Positions 1 through 7,710 are shown, counted from the stretch's first letter. The stretch: 36,855 nt of DNA from Gemmatimonadales bacterium (GCA_030697825.1 JAUYOW010000147.1:1-36855); one strand, 5' to 3'. Notes: generated from the letters alone by a model not told the origin. Numbers and translations: made by a program.

Positions 1-1
1 G

Positions 2-70
2 GTGCGGGAGTATGGAGCGGAGTTGATGGGCGAGAGGTATTGCGGGCTGTATGAAGAGGCGATGGGGTGA
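2..70 (+). CDS. C-terminal fragment of a truncated gene (unknown)
   Basis: One frame is open from the window edge to a TGA at 68-70 and ends in ELMGERYCGLYEEAMG. The composition is charged and aromatic, like the last helix of a cytosolic enzyme; a GT4 glycosyltransferase tail would fit the neighbourhood. Only 22 codons are visible, so neither reading nor function is secure. The stop codon lies inside the first unit of the tandem repeat array that follows. Confidence 0.35.
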   Translation: MREYGAELMGERYCGLYEEAMG

Positions 71-186
71 GTAGGGTGAGTAAGGGTGAGTAAGGGAAGT
101 AAGGGGAGTAAGGGAAGTAAGGGGAGTAAGGGGAGTAAGGGGAGTAAGGGGAGTAAGGGGAGAGAGGGGAGAGAGGGGAGAGAGGG
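65..186. repeat. 9-bp tandem repeat array, about 13 units
   Basis: Consecutive units read GGGTGAGTA, GGGTGAGTAA (twice, 10 bp), GGGAAGTAA, GGGGAGTAA, GGGAAGTAA, GGGGAGTAA (four times), then GGGGAGAGA (three times). The units drift gradually from GTGAGTA through GAGTA to GAGAGA, as expected from slippage duplication. Each has a run of 3-4 G on the plus strand, so the array could form G-quadruplexes. It exactly fills the gap between two convergent genes, overlapping the stop of the first and ending 2 bp before the stop codon of the next. Confidence 0.95.
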
Positions 187-188
187 TC

Positions 189-1409
189 TTACGCCGAGGG
201 GCGGGGGAGGCGGCGGCGCGATTCTTCCGGCCTGACGGGCACCGACAGGAAGTGTGACGCCGCGAGCACGCCGACGAAGGCCGCGTGCCGCAGATTGAGG
301 AACGCGCGCCGCATCATCGCGAAGACTCCCGTGCCCGGCTCGGCTTCGGGGATGACACGGAGGGTGCGCTCGATGAGGGGGCCCCAGCCTCCGAAGCGCC
401 GGGCGCGGTCGAGGCTCGCGCCCCACGCGATGGCCTCGGCGATCCGCTCGGTGCGCCAGTGCCGCCGGCCGAGCGAGTCGCGCCACCGGGCGAGCCTCAG
501 GTAGCGCGGCTGCGGGGACGGCTCCACTTCCGCGGCCAGAGCGGGCGAGAGGCTCGCCGCGTCCGCGATGGCCTCGAGGAGTGGCTCCGGACGCGGGTCC
601 TCGCGCAGCCGGGCGGTGACCTCCGCGAGCGTGAAGCCCGTGGTACGCGCGCAGAGGGCGAGGTCGAGCGCGGCGCGCAGCGAGCCGGACGACCAGGCGT
701 GGTTGCGCGCGTCGTGCAGCAGGAAGTGCCAGAACAGGTCCGCCGTGGCCGGGACCAGCAGGCCGGCCATCGCGCCGGGCTGCGCGCGAGCGAACCATTC
801 ATCGGCCGCCGCGGCGCGTCCCCAGCGCGACGGGCCGAGCCGCCAGTGCAGCTCCACCACGCGGCCGTCGGGGCTCGCGAAAGTCTCGTGGTATGGCCGA
901 AACACTTCGGGCCCTTGGGGATCCCGGGCATAGCCGCGCCCGTACTCGAGCGACTCCAGTATCCATGCGGCCGGCTCGACCTGCGATTCGGGGACCAGGA
1001 TGTCGATGTCGCTCATCCAGCGGATGCCGGGCGCGGGAGCGACGTTCGCGGCGAGCAGTGCCGAGCCCTTGAGGGCGATGGCGGGGATGCCCATCGCCTC
1101 GAACTCCGCGCCGAGGCGCAGGAGGTCCGCGGAGAGTTGAACGCTTTGCTGGCGCGCTTCCTCGAAGGCGTCGGCGGCGACGATGTCGAGGGCGGGCGGC
1201 GCGACGTGGCGCAGGTCGAGCGTGGCGAGCGCCCAGCCCACCGCCGCGCCGATGCCGTCCCAGGTGATCGCCGCGATCCAGGAATCGTCCGGCGCCTCCG
1301 CCGCGGCCCAGCGGTCCACCAGCTGAGCGGCCGCGGGCCCGCCGTCCAGGGCCATGCGCAGGGTGCGCGCGAGGAGCCGGCGGATCTGTACCGGGTTCAG
1401 CGCGGGCAT
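189..1409 (-). CDS. Nucleotidyltransferase family protein (PF14907-like)
   Basis: A 406-residue protein resembling the uncharacterised nucleotidyltransferase family often found in capsule and exopolysaccharide loci. The signature is LKGSALL at about 113-119, followed by RWMSDIDILV at about 130-139. The DID pair would be the metal-binding acidic residues of the Pol-beta-type fold, and ELHW (186-189) may supply a further acidic residue. The substrate is unknown. The ATG lies 2 bp downstream of the T-tract of the tRNA-Val terminator, so the gene needs terminator readthrough or a promoter I cannot see. No clear ribosome binding site is present. The start is the first ATG of the frame and gives a full-length family member. 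Confidence 0.8.
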   Translation of the reverse strand: MPALNPVQIRRLLARTLRMALDGGPAAAQLVDRWAAAEAPDDSWIAAITWDGIGAAVGWALATLDLRHVAPPALDIVAADAFEEARQQSVQLSADLLRLGAEFEAMGIPAIALKGSALLAANVAPAPGIRWMSDIDILVPESQVEPAAWILESLEYGRGYARDPQGPEVFRPYHETFASPDGRVVELHWRLGPSRWGRAAAADEWFARAQPGAMAGLLVPATADLFWHFLLHDARNHAWSSGSLRAALDLALCARTTGFTLAEVTARLREDPRPEPLLEAIADAASLSPALAAEVEPSPQPRYLRLARWRDSLGRRHWRTERIAEAIAWGASLDRARRFGGWGPLIERTLRVIPEAEPGTGVFAMMRRAFLNLRHAAFVGVLAASHFLSVPVRPEESRRRLPRPSA

Positions 1410-1411
1410 AG

Positions 1412-1439
1412 AAAAACACCCCCGTCCAACCGGCGGGGG
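1412..1439 (-). terminator. Rho-independent terminator after tRNA-Val
   Basis: On the minus strand, CCCCCG (1439-1434) pairs with CGGGGG (1424-1419) around a 9-base loop. This is followed by TG and five T residues (1416-1412). It lies about 10 bases past the tRNA 3' end. The next start codon (1409) follows the T-tract by only 2 bases. Confidence 0.75.
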
Positions 1440-1440
1440 C

Positions 1441-1461
1441 GTGGGCAGTGGGCGGTGAGGG
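1441..1461. repeat. 7-bp tandem repeat, three units, overlapping the tRNA 3' end
   Basis: Units are GTGGGCA (1441), GTGGGCG (1448) and a degenerate GTGAGGG (1455). The second and third units are part of the acceptor and T-arm side of tRNA-Val, so the flank looks like a heptamer copied from the tRNA end. The copy number is low, so chance is possible. Confidence 0.4.
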
Positions 1462-1522
1462 ACTCGAACCCCCGACCTCTGGTATGTGAGACCAGCGCTC
1501 TAACCAGCTGAGCTAACCACCC
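1449..1522 (-). tRNA. tRNA-Val(CAC)
   Basis: The minus strand folds as a complete 74-nt cloverleaf. The acceptor stem is GGGTGGT paired with ACCGCCC plus discriminator A, with one G-U pair. The D arm contains TTAGCTCAGCTGGTTAGAGC. The anticodon stem CTGGT/ACCAG holds loop CTCACAT, giving anticodon CAC (Val, codon GUG). The T arm contains GGTTCGAGTCC. The terminal CCA is not encoded. A TATCTTTG promoter element lies upstream (1561-1554) and a terminator follows. Confidence 0.96.
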
Positions 1523-1532
1523 TTTCGCTGTG

Positions 1533-1551
1533 GCCGTCGCGCGGCGACGGC
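1533..1551. other. Perfect inverted repeat upstream of tRNA-Val
   Basis: GCCGTCGC (1533-1540), loop GCG, then GCGACGGC (1544-1551). It sits between the predicted tRNA-Val promoter and the mature 5' end (1522), so it may be part of the tRNA leader or an operator. No function can be assigned. Confidence 0.5.
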
Positions 1552-1553
1552 TG

Positions 1554-1561
1554 CAAAGATA
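1554..1561 (-). promoter_or_regulatory. Predicted promoter -7 element TATCTTTG for tRNA-Val
   Basis: The minus strand reads TATCTTTG, an exact match to the Bacteroidota-type TAnnTTTG core element, 31 bases before the tRNA 5' end. Twenty bases further upstream is TGG, one mismatch from the expected TTG. The same spacing occurs before rpsU and rex. Confidence 0.5.
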
Positions 1562-1659
1562 GAAGCGCCGCGAGGCGCGCGCCACCGAGGCCCCGCTCTC
1601 TGCGATTGCGCCCGTGCGGTCCGCCCCTAAGCTTCGCCCGAGACCACCGGGAGGTCCAC

Positions 1660-2325
1660 GTGCCGACGAGCTACGCCCGCTCGATATCGCCGATCCTCGA
1701 AATCGTCCTGCAGCTGCGACCCGCCAGCGTGCTGGACGTCGGCACCGGCAGCGGCAAGTTCGGCGCCCTGTGCCGCGAGTACCTCGACCAGTGGCTGGGT
1801 GGATCGCTGCAGCGACGCGCACGCATCGACGGCATCGAGGCCCACGCGCCGTACGTGACCGCTCTGCATCGGGCGGTCTACGACGAGGTGCTCATCGGCG
1901 ACGCGGCGGAGATCGTGCGGCGTCTCGGCCGGCGGTACGATCTCGCTCTGCTCATCGACGTCTTCGAGCACCTGGAGCCGGCGCGGGGACGCCGCCTCCT
2001 CGCCGACCTCGCGCCGAACGCGGCGAGCGTCCTCGTCTCCGTTCCCGTGAGCTTCTGGCCCCAGGGTGCCGAGTTCGGCAACGAGTTCGAGCGGCACCGC
2101 GCTCACTACTCGCCGCGCTCGCTGCGCGAGCTCGGGTTCCGACAGGTCTGGCGGGTGCATGGGAGCTACCTTGCGCTGCGGTCTGCCACGCCGGTCAGGC
2201 TCCGCGGTCTCTTCCTGCGCTATGCGCTCGACGGACTGCCCCCGGTCTGGCTCCACGAGCTCTGGCGGCGCCTGATGCGGAGGGATGTAGGCGCGGGTGG
2301 CACGCCTGAGGGAGCGCAGGCATGA
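1660..2325 (+). CDS. Class I SAM-dependent methyltransferase
   Basis: A 221-residue methyltransferase. Motif I is VLDVGTGSGKFG (about residues 24-35), followed by an acidic strand end (IDGIEAH) and a DVFEHLE motif typical of methyltransferase domain 11/12-type folds. The substrate is unknown; the setting suggests a glycan or surface-polymer target. I chose GTG 1660 because GGGAGG (1649-1654) lies 5 bases upstream. An upstream ATG at 1606 would add 18 residues of no family character. The stop lies 1 base from the 3' end of the opposing tRNA gene, and a small hairpin (2304-2321) falls in the last codons. Confidence 0.8.
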   Translation: MPTSYARSISPILEIVLQLRPASVLDVGTGSGKFGALCREYLDQWLGGSLQRRARIDGIEAHAPYVTALHRAVYDEVLIGDAAEIVRRLGRRYDLALLIDVFEHLEPARGRRLLADLAPNAASVLVSVPVSFWPQGAEFGNEFERHRAHYSPRSLRELGFRQVWRVHGSYLALRSATPVRLRGLFLRYALDGLPPVWLHELWRRLMRRDVGAGGTPEGAQA

Positions 2326-2326
2326 A

Positions 2327-2400
2327 TGGGCCCTGCAGGGCTCGAACCTGCGACCAACGGATTATGAGTCCGCCGCTCTAACCAGCTGAGCTAAGGGCCC
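2327..2400 (-). tRNA. tRNA with CAT anticodon, probably tRNA-Ile2
   Basis: A 74-nt cloverleaf on the minus strand. The acceptor stem is GGGCCCT with AGGGCCC and discriminator A. The D arm contains TTAGCTCAGCTGG, the anticodon loop is CTCATAA (CAT), and the T arm contains GGTTCGAGCC. A CAT anticodon can be Met or Ile2, which reads AUA after lysidine modification by TilS. The GGGCCC acceptor and the overall similarity to E. coli Ile2 tRNA favour Ile2. Encoded CCA is absent. It is not the initiator, because the first acceptor pair is intact. Confidence 0.9.
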
Positions 2401-2409
2401 GGGACTCGC

Positions 2410-2440
2410 GCAATCTCGCGTCGCCCGCGAAACGGGTCAA
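2410..2440 (-). promoter_or_regulatory. Predicted promoter for the CAT-anticodon tRNA
   Basis: On the minus strand, TTGACC starts at 2440. Its TTG is followed by 20 bases and then GAGATTGC (2417-2410), a partial match to TAnnTTTG. The predicted start would be a few bases upstream of the mature 5' end at 2400. Read as a classical sigma70 promoter, it is a good -35 (TTGACC) with 17-bp spacing and a weak -10 (GAGATT). Confidence 0.5.
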
Positions 2441-2460
2441 GCAACACCTGGGCCGATCGG

Positions 2461-3669
2461 TCAGGCCGTCGGAGCTCGACATGCCGATTCCAGGATGGGC
2501 ACGAGCACGGCGAGATGTTCCTCCATGCCGAAGCGCCTCGCCATCCGCCATGCCCCGAGGCGCAGCCGCGCGTGGTGCGCGGGGTCCGCGAGCGCGCGGA
2601 CGATCGCGTCGGCGAGGCCGGCCGGCGTAGGCGGCTCGCCGGGAGCGAGTTCACCCGATTCGCCGGGAACGAGCCAGTCGGGAATGCCGCCGACCTCGTA
2701 CGCCACGGCGGGAAGCCCCACGCAGCCCGCCTCGATGCCCACCAGCCCGAACGGTTCGGGCCAGAGACTGGGTACCACCAGCAGGTCCGCCGACCGGAAC
2801 AGCTCCAGCCGCTGGTCGTCCTCCACCCACCCGAGGAACTCGGTGGTGACGCCGCGCCGCGCGGCAAGCGAACGCCAGCGTTCGAGCTCCGGACCGGTGC
2901 CCGCCACGAGCAGCGACAGCCGGCGCCCGAGCGCAGCCTCCGCCACCGGGAGCGCCTCGATCGCGTGGTCGCCACCCTTGAGCTTGGTGAGCCGTCCTAG
3001 CAGCAGCACCCGCCCGCTCGAGGGACGGGCTGCGGGCGGGTGCACATCCGGCGTGACCGACGTGGTCGGCAGCGGCACAAGATGCAGCTGTTCGGGGGCG
3101 ACCCCGTGCCGGGAGAACTCGGACACCATGTGTCGGCTCGCCACGAGCACCGAGCGGAAGCGCGGGAGCAGCGCGAGCCGGGCGGCCTCGCGCCGGTACA
3201 TGCCCGCCAGGGTGAGGGGGTTCAGTCCGCCGCAGCGGCGCGCGTAGTTGATCGGCAGGCACGCCGGTCCGAACGTCCGGTGACACATCTCGACGCCGGG
3301 GAACGCGTGCCTCTTGGTGCCGGTCGCGCAGGTTCCGTAGTAGCCGTGCGCGAAGAGGATGGCGGGGAAACGCTCGGCGAGGCCCGCTTCCAGCGCGCTG
3401 GAGAGGAGACCCTGCACGTAGACGACGTCGGGCTCCCACGCGGCTACTTGCCGCAGGCAGGCCGCCACATCGTCGCCGGCACACCAGCGCTGGCTGACCG
3501 GCCCGGTCGCGTCGATCGTCGGCTCGCCCGGGTGCTCGGATCGCTCGTACAGGAATCCTATTTGGTGGCCGCGCTCCGCGAGCCGCGGGATGAGGCTTCC
3601 GACGTACTGTTCCATGCCGCCGACGATCTGGCGGTAAGCGGTAGCGATCGCGACGCGCAAGGCGGTCAC
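2461..3669 (-). CDS. Glycosyltransferase family 4 (GT-B fold)
   Basis: A 402-residue GT4-type glycosyltransferase, expected at the inner face of the cytoplasmic membrane in polysaccharide assembly. The N-terminal domain opens with VGGMEQYVGSLIPRLAERGH (about 16-35). The C-terminal nucleotide-sugar domain begins VLLLGRLTKLKGGD (221-234). It carries the EX7E motif EPFGLVGIE (E305 and E313) in the usual context before GLPAVAYEVGGIPD. It is the last gene of the minus-strand operon, 27 bp after the FkbM gene. The GTG start at 3669 lacks an obvious ribosome binding site, but no better in-frame start exists. Donor and acceptor are unknown. Confidence 0.9.
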   Translation of the reverse strand: MTALRVAIATAYRQIVGGMEQYVGSLIPRLAERGHQIGFLYERSEHPGEPTIDATGPVSQRWCAGDDVAACLRQVAAWEPDVVYVQGLLSSALEAGLAERFPAILFAHGYYGTCATGTKRHAFPGVEMCHRTFGPACLPINYARRCGGLNPLTLAGMYRREAARLALLPRFRSVLVASRHMVSEFSRHGVAPEQLHLVPLPTTSVTPDVHPPAARPSSGRVLLLGRLTKLKGGDHAIEALPVAEAALGRRLSLLVAGTGPELERWRSLAARRGVTTEFLGWVEDDQRLELFRSADLLVVPSLWPEPFGLVGIEAGCVGLPAVAYEVGGIPDWLVPGESGELAPGEPPTPAGLADAIVRALADPAHHARLRLGAWRMARRFGMEEHLAVLVPILESACRAPTA

Positions 3670-3696
3670 GCGGCAGCCATCGGAGGGCGCAAGTAG

Positions 3697-4533
3697 TCAG
3701 CTCCCGCCCGCGACGGGCTCCAGCGCGACGATCCCGTACTCGCCCAGCGCGTCGCGCTGTCCGGTGAGGGGGACCGGCCGCAGCTCGAGTTCAGCGAGCA
3801 GCGACTCCAGTTCCGCGCGCGAGGTGCCGGAGGCTGCCCACAGCGTTGGGTGCATCTCGACGATCAGCCTCAGGCGGCCCCGTCCGGATCCGATCGTATC
3901 CCGCGCTCCGCGCAGCGCCGCCACCTCGTAGCCCTCGATGTCGAGGACGATCCAGTCAGGCGCGATCCGCTCGCCCGCGCAGAACGTGTCGAGCGTCGTC
4001 ACCGGCACGGTGATGGGTGTGCCGCCGGGAAGGTCGGGATTCTCCACGCCCAGGCGGCTGTAACCCTCGATGCCCGCTGCGTTGAACGTCGCTTCGCCGG
4101 CCGCGTCGCTGATCGCCGCCCCGACGACCGTAACCCGGTGCGCGAACCCGTTCAGCGCGACGTGCTTCTCCAGCACGGCCCTCGCCGCGGGGTTCGGCTC
4201 GAAGGCGAACACCCGTCCCCGCGGGCCGACCCACTCGGCCAGGCACAACGCGTAGATGCCCAGGTTGGCGCCAACGTCGAGCACGACCGACCCCGGCTGC
4301 ACACGCTCCCGGAGGAAGGCGTGGACCAGCGGGTCGTACTCGGGCTGGAAGTACTGCCGCAGGAAGGGATCGATCCGGTAGCGCTCGCGACCGTTGACCG
4401 TCCACCAGATGCCGCGGCCGAACGTCGCGACGTGCAGCGCCCAGTTGTACGCGGGCCGCAGCGCGCGAATGACCGCGCTCTCCCGGCCCAGCCTTCCGCT
4501 TACCGCGCGGGCGAGCCGCCGGACGGCGCTCAC
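3697..4533 (-). CDS. FkbM family methyltransferase
   Basis: A 278-residue FkbM-type SAM methyltransferase, probably O-methylating a sugar of the surface polymer. Motif I is VVLDVGANLGIYAL (about 83-96), followed by FEPNPAARAVLEKHVALNG. The family hallmark WIVLDIEGYEVAALRG is near residue 200. The open frame runs far upstream, but that part is antisense-free shadow of the GT2 gene. The proper start is GTG 4533, which overlaps the GT2 stop as GTGA and has GCGAGG a few bases upstream. The overlap implies translational coupling with the GT2. Confidence 0.88.
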   Translation of the reverse strand: MSAVRRLARAVSGRLGRESAVIRALRPAYNWALHVATFGRGIWWTVNGRERYRIDPFLRQYFQPEYDPLVHAFLRERVQPGSVVLDVGANLGIYALCLAEWVGPRGRVFAFEPNPAARAVLEKHVALNGFAHRVTVVGAAISDAAGEATFNAAGIEGYSRLGVENPDLPGGTPITVPVTTLDTFCAGERIAPDWIVLDIEGYEVAALRGARDTIGSGRGRLRLIVEMHPTLWAASGTSRAELESLLAELELRPVPLTGQRDALGEYGIVALEPVAGGS

Positions 4534-5468
4534 GCTGACCTCGCCGAGCCGAACGACGCGCCCGCGGTCCGCACGCCCAGCTTGAGCAGCGCGAACGCGA
4601 AGCCGCGGCGCAGAGTGAGCGGGAGGCTGGCTGGCGGCAGGCGCCGCCACCAGGTGCGGCGCGGGCGTGAACGCTCCGTGCGGATCGTCTCGTCCCAGCG
4701 TTGATGGAACAACTGGCCCTTGGGCAGCACCATCGCCTTGTGCTTCTCGGACACCATGCGGCCGAGGGTGCTGCTCCCCAGGTGCGTGAACGCCCCCAGG
4801 CGCTCGTAGCCGTGCGTGGCCACCTTCCAGCCGCCCTGCGCGCGGACGCGGTAGCAGAGGTCCGCCTCGTCCCATTCGATCGGCGCGAAGGCCTCGTCGA
4901 GCGGGCCGACCTTGTCCAGGCACGCGCGGCGCACCATCCACGGCCGCACCACGATGTCCACCTCGGCGAGGCGGAACCAGTTGAGAGCGAGGCCCGGGCC
5001 CAGCGTGCTTACCAGGTGCTTCGGGTCGTGAAGATGCTCCCACTGCGTGATCGGGTACGCGAGTGGGAAACAGTACAGCCCGCGGATCAGGCTGAGGAGG
5101 CCGAGCTCCGGGTACGCGCGAAAGGTCGCGAGCAGCTCGGGCACGAGCCAGTGGACCTCGAGGAACATGTCGTCGTCCCAGACCAGGAACAGCGGTGCGC
5201 GCGCCTCGCGGAAGCCGCGATTGTTGCACTTGAGCTGGTTGACGTTGTCTTCGTGGAACCAGCGCAGGAACCGCGCGCCCCACGGCGTCGCCGCGACCTC
5301 GCGCAGGTACCCCACGGTGCCGTCGAGACAGCCGTCCTCGATGACGAGCAGCTCCACCGGCTGAGCCGCGGCGTACCGTTGCCAGCTCTCCAGGCAGCGC
5401 CGCAGCACGGCGACGTTGTTGTAGGTCGGGATGATCACCGAGAGCGCGGGGTCGGGTGCCTCAGCCAT
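4530..5468 (-). CDS. Glycosyltransferase family 2 (GT-A fold)
   Basis: A 312-residue GT2 enzyme. The N-terminus is LSVIIPTYNNVAVLRRCLESW (from residue 9). It has an ED pair in VIEDGCLDGT (about 42-51) and the metal-binding aspartates in LVWDDDMF (D98-D100). A later IEWDEADLCYR segment matches the catalytic E/D-D region of rhamnosyltransferase-like members. It starts 1 base after the epimerase stop and overlaps the FkbM start, so it is an internal operon gene. The sugar transferred cannot be read from sequence. Confidence 0.9.
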   Translation of the reverse strand: MAEAPDPALSVIIPTYNNVAVLRRCLESWQRYAAAQPVELLVIEDGCLDGTVGYLREVAATPWGARFLRWFHEDNVNQLKCNNRGFREARAPLFLVWDDDMFLEVHWLVPELLATFRAYPELGLLSLIRGLYCFPLAYPITQWEHLHDPKHLVSTLGPGLALNWFRLAEVDIVVRPWMVRRACLDKVGPLDEAFAPIEWDEADLCYRVRAQGGWKVATHGYERLGAFTHLGSSTLGRMVSEKHKAMVLPKGQLFHQRWDETIRTERSRPRRTWWRRLPPASLPLTLRRGFAFALLKLGVRTAGASFGSARSA

Positions 5469-5469
5469 C

Positions 5470-6507
5470 TCAGAAGGTACCCTGCCGGATCTCCTCGCTG
5501 ATCCACGCGATCACCTCGTCGAGCATCGTGTCGAGCGAGGTGGAGGGCGCGAACCCCAGGACCTCGCGCGCCTTCCTGGTGTCCGGGACGCGCCTCTGCA
5601 CGTCGTGACGGAACGGCTCGTCGCTCACCCAGCGGAACGGCTTCTGCCCGTGGTGGATCTTCTCCCAGACCAGCTCGGCAAGCTCGAGCACGGTCGTGGA
5701 CCGGTCGTTGGAGATGTTGAAGTCCTCGTTCAGCGCCAGCTCGCTCTCCATCGCGATGCGGACGCCGCGCGCGATGTCTCCGCCGTAGGTGTAGTGTCGC
5801 ACCTGCTTGCCGTCGCCCAGTAGGTGGAGCGGGTCCTGGCCCTTCAAGACCTTCTGCACCAAGTCCGGGACGACGTGCGACAGCGCGAGCTCCACGTTGC
5901 CGCTCTTCACGGCCCGGCCGCCCACCGCCTTCCGTTCTCCGATCCCGACGCAGTTGAACGGTCGCACTATCGTGTACGGCAACGAGTACTGGTCCCAAGC
6001 GGCCCGCGCGAAGTACTCGCAGGCCAGCTTCTGGAATCCGTACGAGCTGGAAGGCGGCGGGCAGGCATGCTCGTGGCCTTCGGGGGTCGGGAAGACGGTC
6101 GCATTCTCGAAGACCATGCTGCTGGACATGACCGTGATCTTCTTGAGGCGGCGCTCGCGGTGCGCCCAGATCGCCGCGTCGAAGGTCGCCGCGACGATGC
6201 GCTCGTTGTCCGCGAGGAGGTCGTAGGCGAACTGGTGGAAGTAGGAGATGCCTCCGATGCGCGCCGCACCGGCCACCAGGTGATCGCAGTCGGCCACGAG
6301 CTCCTTGAGCAGCGCCGGGTCGCGGCAGTCGCCCTGGCGGAAGGTGTAGCGCGGGTGCGCGTCGTAGCTGCGCGCCACGCGGCCGTACTTGGAGTGGTTG
6401 TCCACGCCGGCCACGTCGTAGCCGTGGTCGAGAAGCTCTTGAACCAGGTAGCCGCCGATGAACCCGGACGAGCCGGTGACGAGTACGCGGACCGGTCGCT
6501 CGCTCAC
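5470..6507 (-). CDS. NAD-dependent epimerase/dehydratase (extended SDR)
   Basis: A 345-residue extended short-chain dehydrogenase acting on a nucleotide sugar. The NAD-binding GSSGFIGG lies at 12-19. The catalytic set is MSSSM (128-131) with YGFQK (Y156, K160). RPFNCVGIGE and the HYTYGGDIARG segment are typical of UDP-sugar epimerases and GDP-mannose epimerases or dehydratases. I place the start at GTG 6507, which overlaps the dehydrogenase stop as GTGA; the frame extends upstream only as a shadow. The adjacent dehydrogenase suggests that this pair makes or epimerises a uronic-acid or related nucleotide sugar. Confidence 0.9.
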   Translation of the reverse strand: MSERPVRVLVTGSSGFIGGYLVQELLDHGYDVAGVDNHSKYGRVARSYDAHPRYTFRQGDCRDPALLKELVADCDHLVAGAARIGGISYFHQFAYDLLADNERIVAATFDAAIWAHRERRLKKITVMSSSMVFENATVFPTPEGHEHACPPPSSSYGFQKLACEYFARAAWDQYSLPYTIVRPFNCVGIGERKAVGGRAVKSGNVELALSHVVPDLVQKVLKGQDPLHLLGDGKQVRHYTYGGDIARGVRIAMESELALNEDFNISNDRSTTVLELAELVWEKIHHGQKPFRWVSDEPFRHDVQRRVPDTRKAREVLGFAPSTSLDTMLDEVIAWISEEIRQGTF

Positions 6508-7706
6508 ACCAGGTACCCCCGCCCGAGCAGGTTCCAGACATCGACCACGGTCTTGCCGTCGGGCACCGCGAGGCCGCGGTACTCGGGGTGCGGCGCCCCG
6601 ATGAACACCACGTCCGATTCCGCGAGGACACTTTCCAGCGGCACGAGGTCCTGGTCCTTCACGTGCGGGTCCGAGCAGAGCACGCGCGCCGCCTCGGCTC
6701 GGAGGATGTTCTTGAGCTTGTAGGAGAGACTGCTCCGCTTGTCGTCGCTCCCGGCCTTGAACGCCATGCCGAGGATGCCCGCGGTCTTTTCCGTCAGCGT
6801 GGTCTTCGCCTTCACCTGCTGCACCAGGAAGTCGGGCAGTCCTTCGTTGATCAGCATCGCGGCGTGGCCGAGGTAGAACTGGTTGTGGCCGAACGCGGCG
6901 AGCTGCATCGTGTCCTTGAAGAGGCAGGGCCCCGCCGCGAACCCCGGTCCCGGCATCCCGGCCAGGCGCGGATAATTGAACCGGCTGCCCTCGAGGATGC
7001 GGTGGAAATCCAGCCCCGCGCTCTGCGCCATCATGAAGAACTGGTTCGCGGTCGCGAACTGGACGTAGCGCCACGCATTGGTGAGCAGCTTGGCCAGCTC
7101 CGCCTCCATGGGCTGCATCTCGACGAGATCACTCGTGAAGAGCCCGAAAAGCTCTCGCGCCTCGGCGAGCCCCCGCTCGTCGAAGGCGCTCACGATCTGC
7201 GGCAGCTCGGCGAACTCGCGCAGGCTGTGGCCCTGCGCGACGCGCTCGGGGCAGAACGCCACGCTTATGTCCAGCCCCTGGTCCCGAACCCACCGCTGCA
7301 CCCGTGCACTCGTTCCGGGGAAGACCGTGCTGCGCAGCACCAACAGCTGCCCGTCGCGCAACGAGGGGCGGCACGCTTCGAGGGCGCGCGGAATGGCGTC
7401 GAGCGCGGGGTTCAGGTGGTCGTCGACCGGAGTGCCGATGATGAGGATGAGCGCGCGGCACGACGCGAGCGCTTCAGCCCGGTGCGTGCACTCGAGCCGG
7501 CCCGCTTTCAGGACGCGCGCGAGCATCTCCGGCGCGCCCTGCTCCTCGAAGGGCATTGACCCGCCGGCCACCAGGGCCAGCGCGCGCTGGTCGATGTCGT
7601 AGATGACGGTGCGCCGGCCCTTGTCGGCGAAGTTGAGCGCCAGCGGCAGGCCTACGTGGCCGCAGCCGCCGATCACCCCAACGTCCCTATCGAATGCAGT
7701 CGTCAT
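6504..7706 (-). CDS. UDP-glucose/GDP-mannose dehydrogenase family protein
   Basis: A 400-residue NAD-dependent nucleotide-sugar dehydrogenase (two-step oxidation of a C6 alcohol to a carboxylate). The Rossmann motif is GVIGGCGHVGLPLA (10-23). STVFPGT (126-132) and FCPERVAQG (151-159) are family segments. The catalytic cysteine is C261 in GPCLFKD, and LLTNAWRYVQF (207-217) is the helix with the conserved asparagine. FCPERV resembles the WecC/UDP-ManNAc dehydrogenase branch. I chose ATG 7706, which starts 4 bases after the flippase stop; the upstream extension of the frame is a shadow. Confidence 0.92.
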   Translation of the reverse strand: MTTAFDRDVGVIGGCGHVGLPLALNFADKGRRTVIYDIDQRALALVAGGSMPFEEQGAPEMLARVLKAGRLECTHRAEALASCRALILIIGTPVDDHLNPALDAIPRALEACRPSLRDGQLLVLRSTVFPGTSARVQRWVRDQGLDISVAFCPERVAQGHSLREFAELPQIVSAFDERGLAEARELFGLFTSDLVEMQPMEAELAKLLTNAWRYVQFATANQFFMMAQSAGLDFHRILEGSRFNYPRLAGMPGPGFAAGPCLFKDTMQLAAFGHNQFYLGHAAMLINEGLPDFLVQQVKAKTTLTEKTAGILGMAFKAGSDDKRSSLSYKLKNILRAEAARVLCSDPHVKDQDLVPLESVLAESDVVFIGAPHPEYRGLAVPDGKTVVDVWNLLGRGYLV

Positions 7707-7710
7707 GTCG

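Noticed and set aside
65-186. CRISPR array
   Set aside because: Units are 9 bp with no spacers, and no cas genes are present.
285-1511. Long plus-strand open frame opposite the nucleotidyltransferase
   Set aside because: It is Arg/Gly/Glu-rich with no family features, runs through the tRNA-Val, and is a GC-driven shadow of the minus-strand gene.
1449-2400. tRNA-flanked integrated element or genomic island
   Set aside because: No integrase, transposase or duplicated tRNA 3' end was found. One methyltransferase gene between two tRNAs is not enough.
5470-7074. A 534-residue fusion protein with an extra N-terminal half before the epimerase
   Set aside because: The N-terminal half is an out-of-frame copy of the dehydrogenase region with biased composition; the epimerase starts cleanly at the GTGA overlap.
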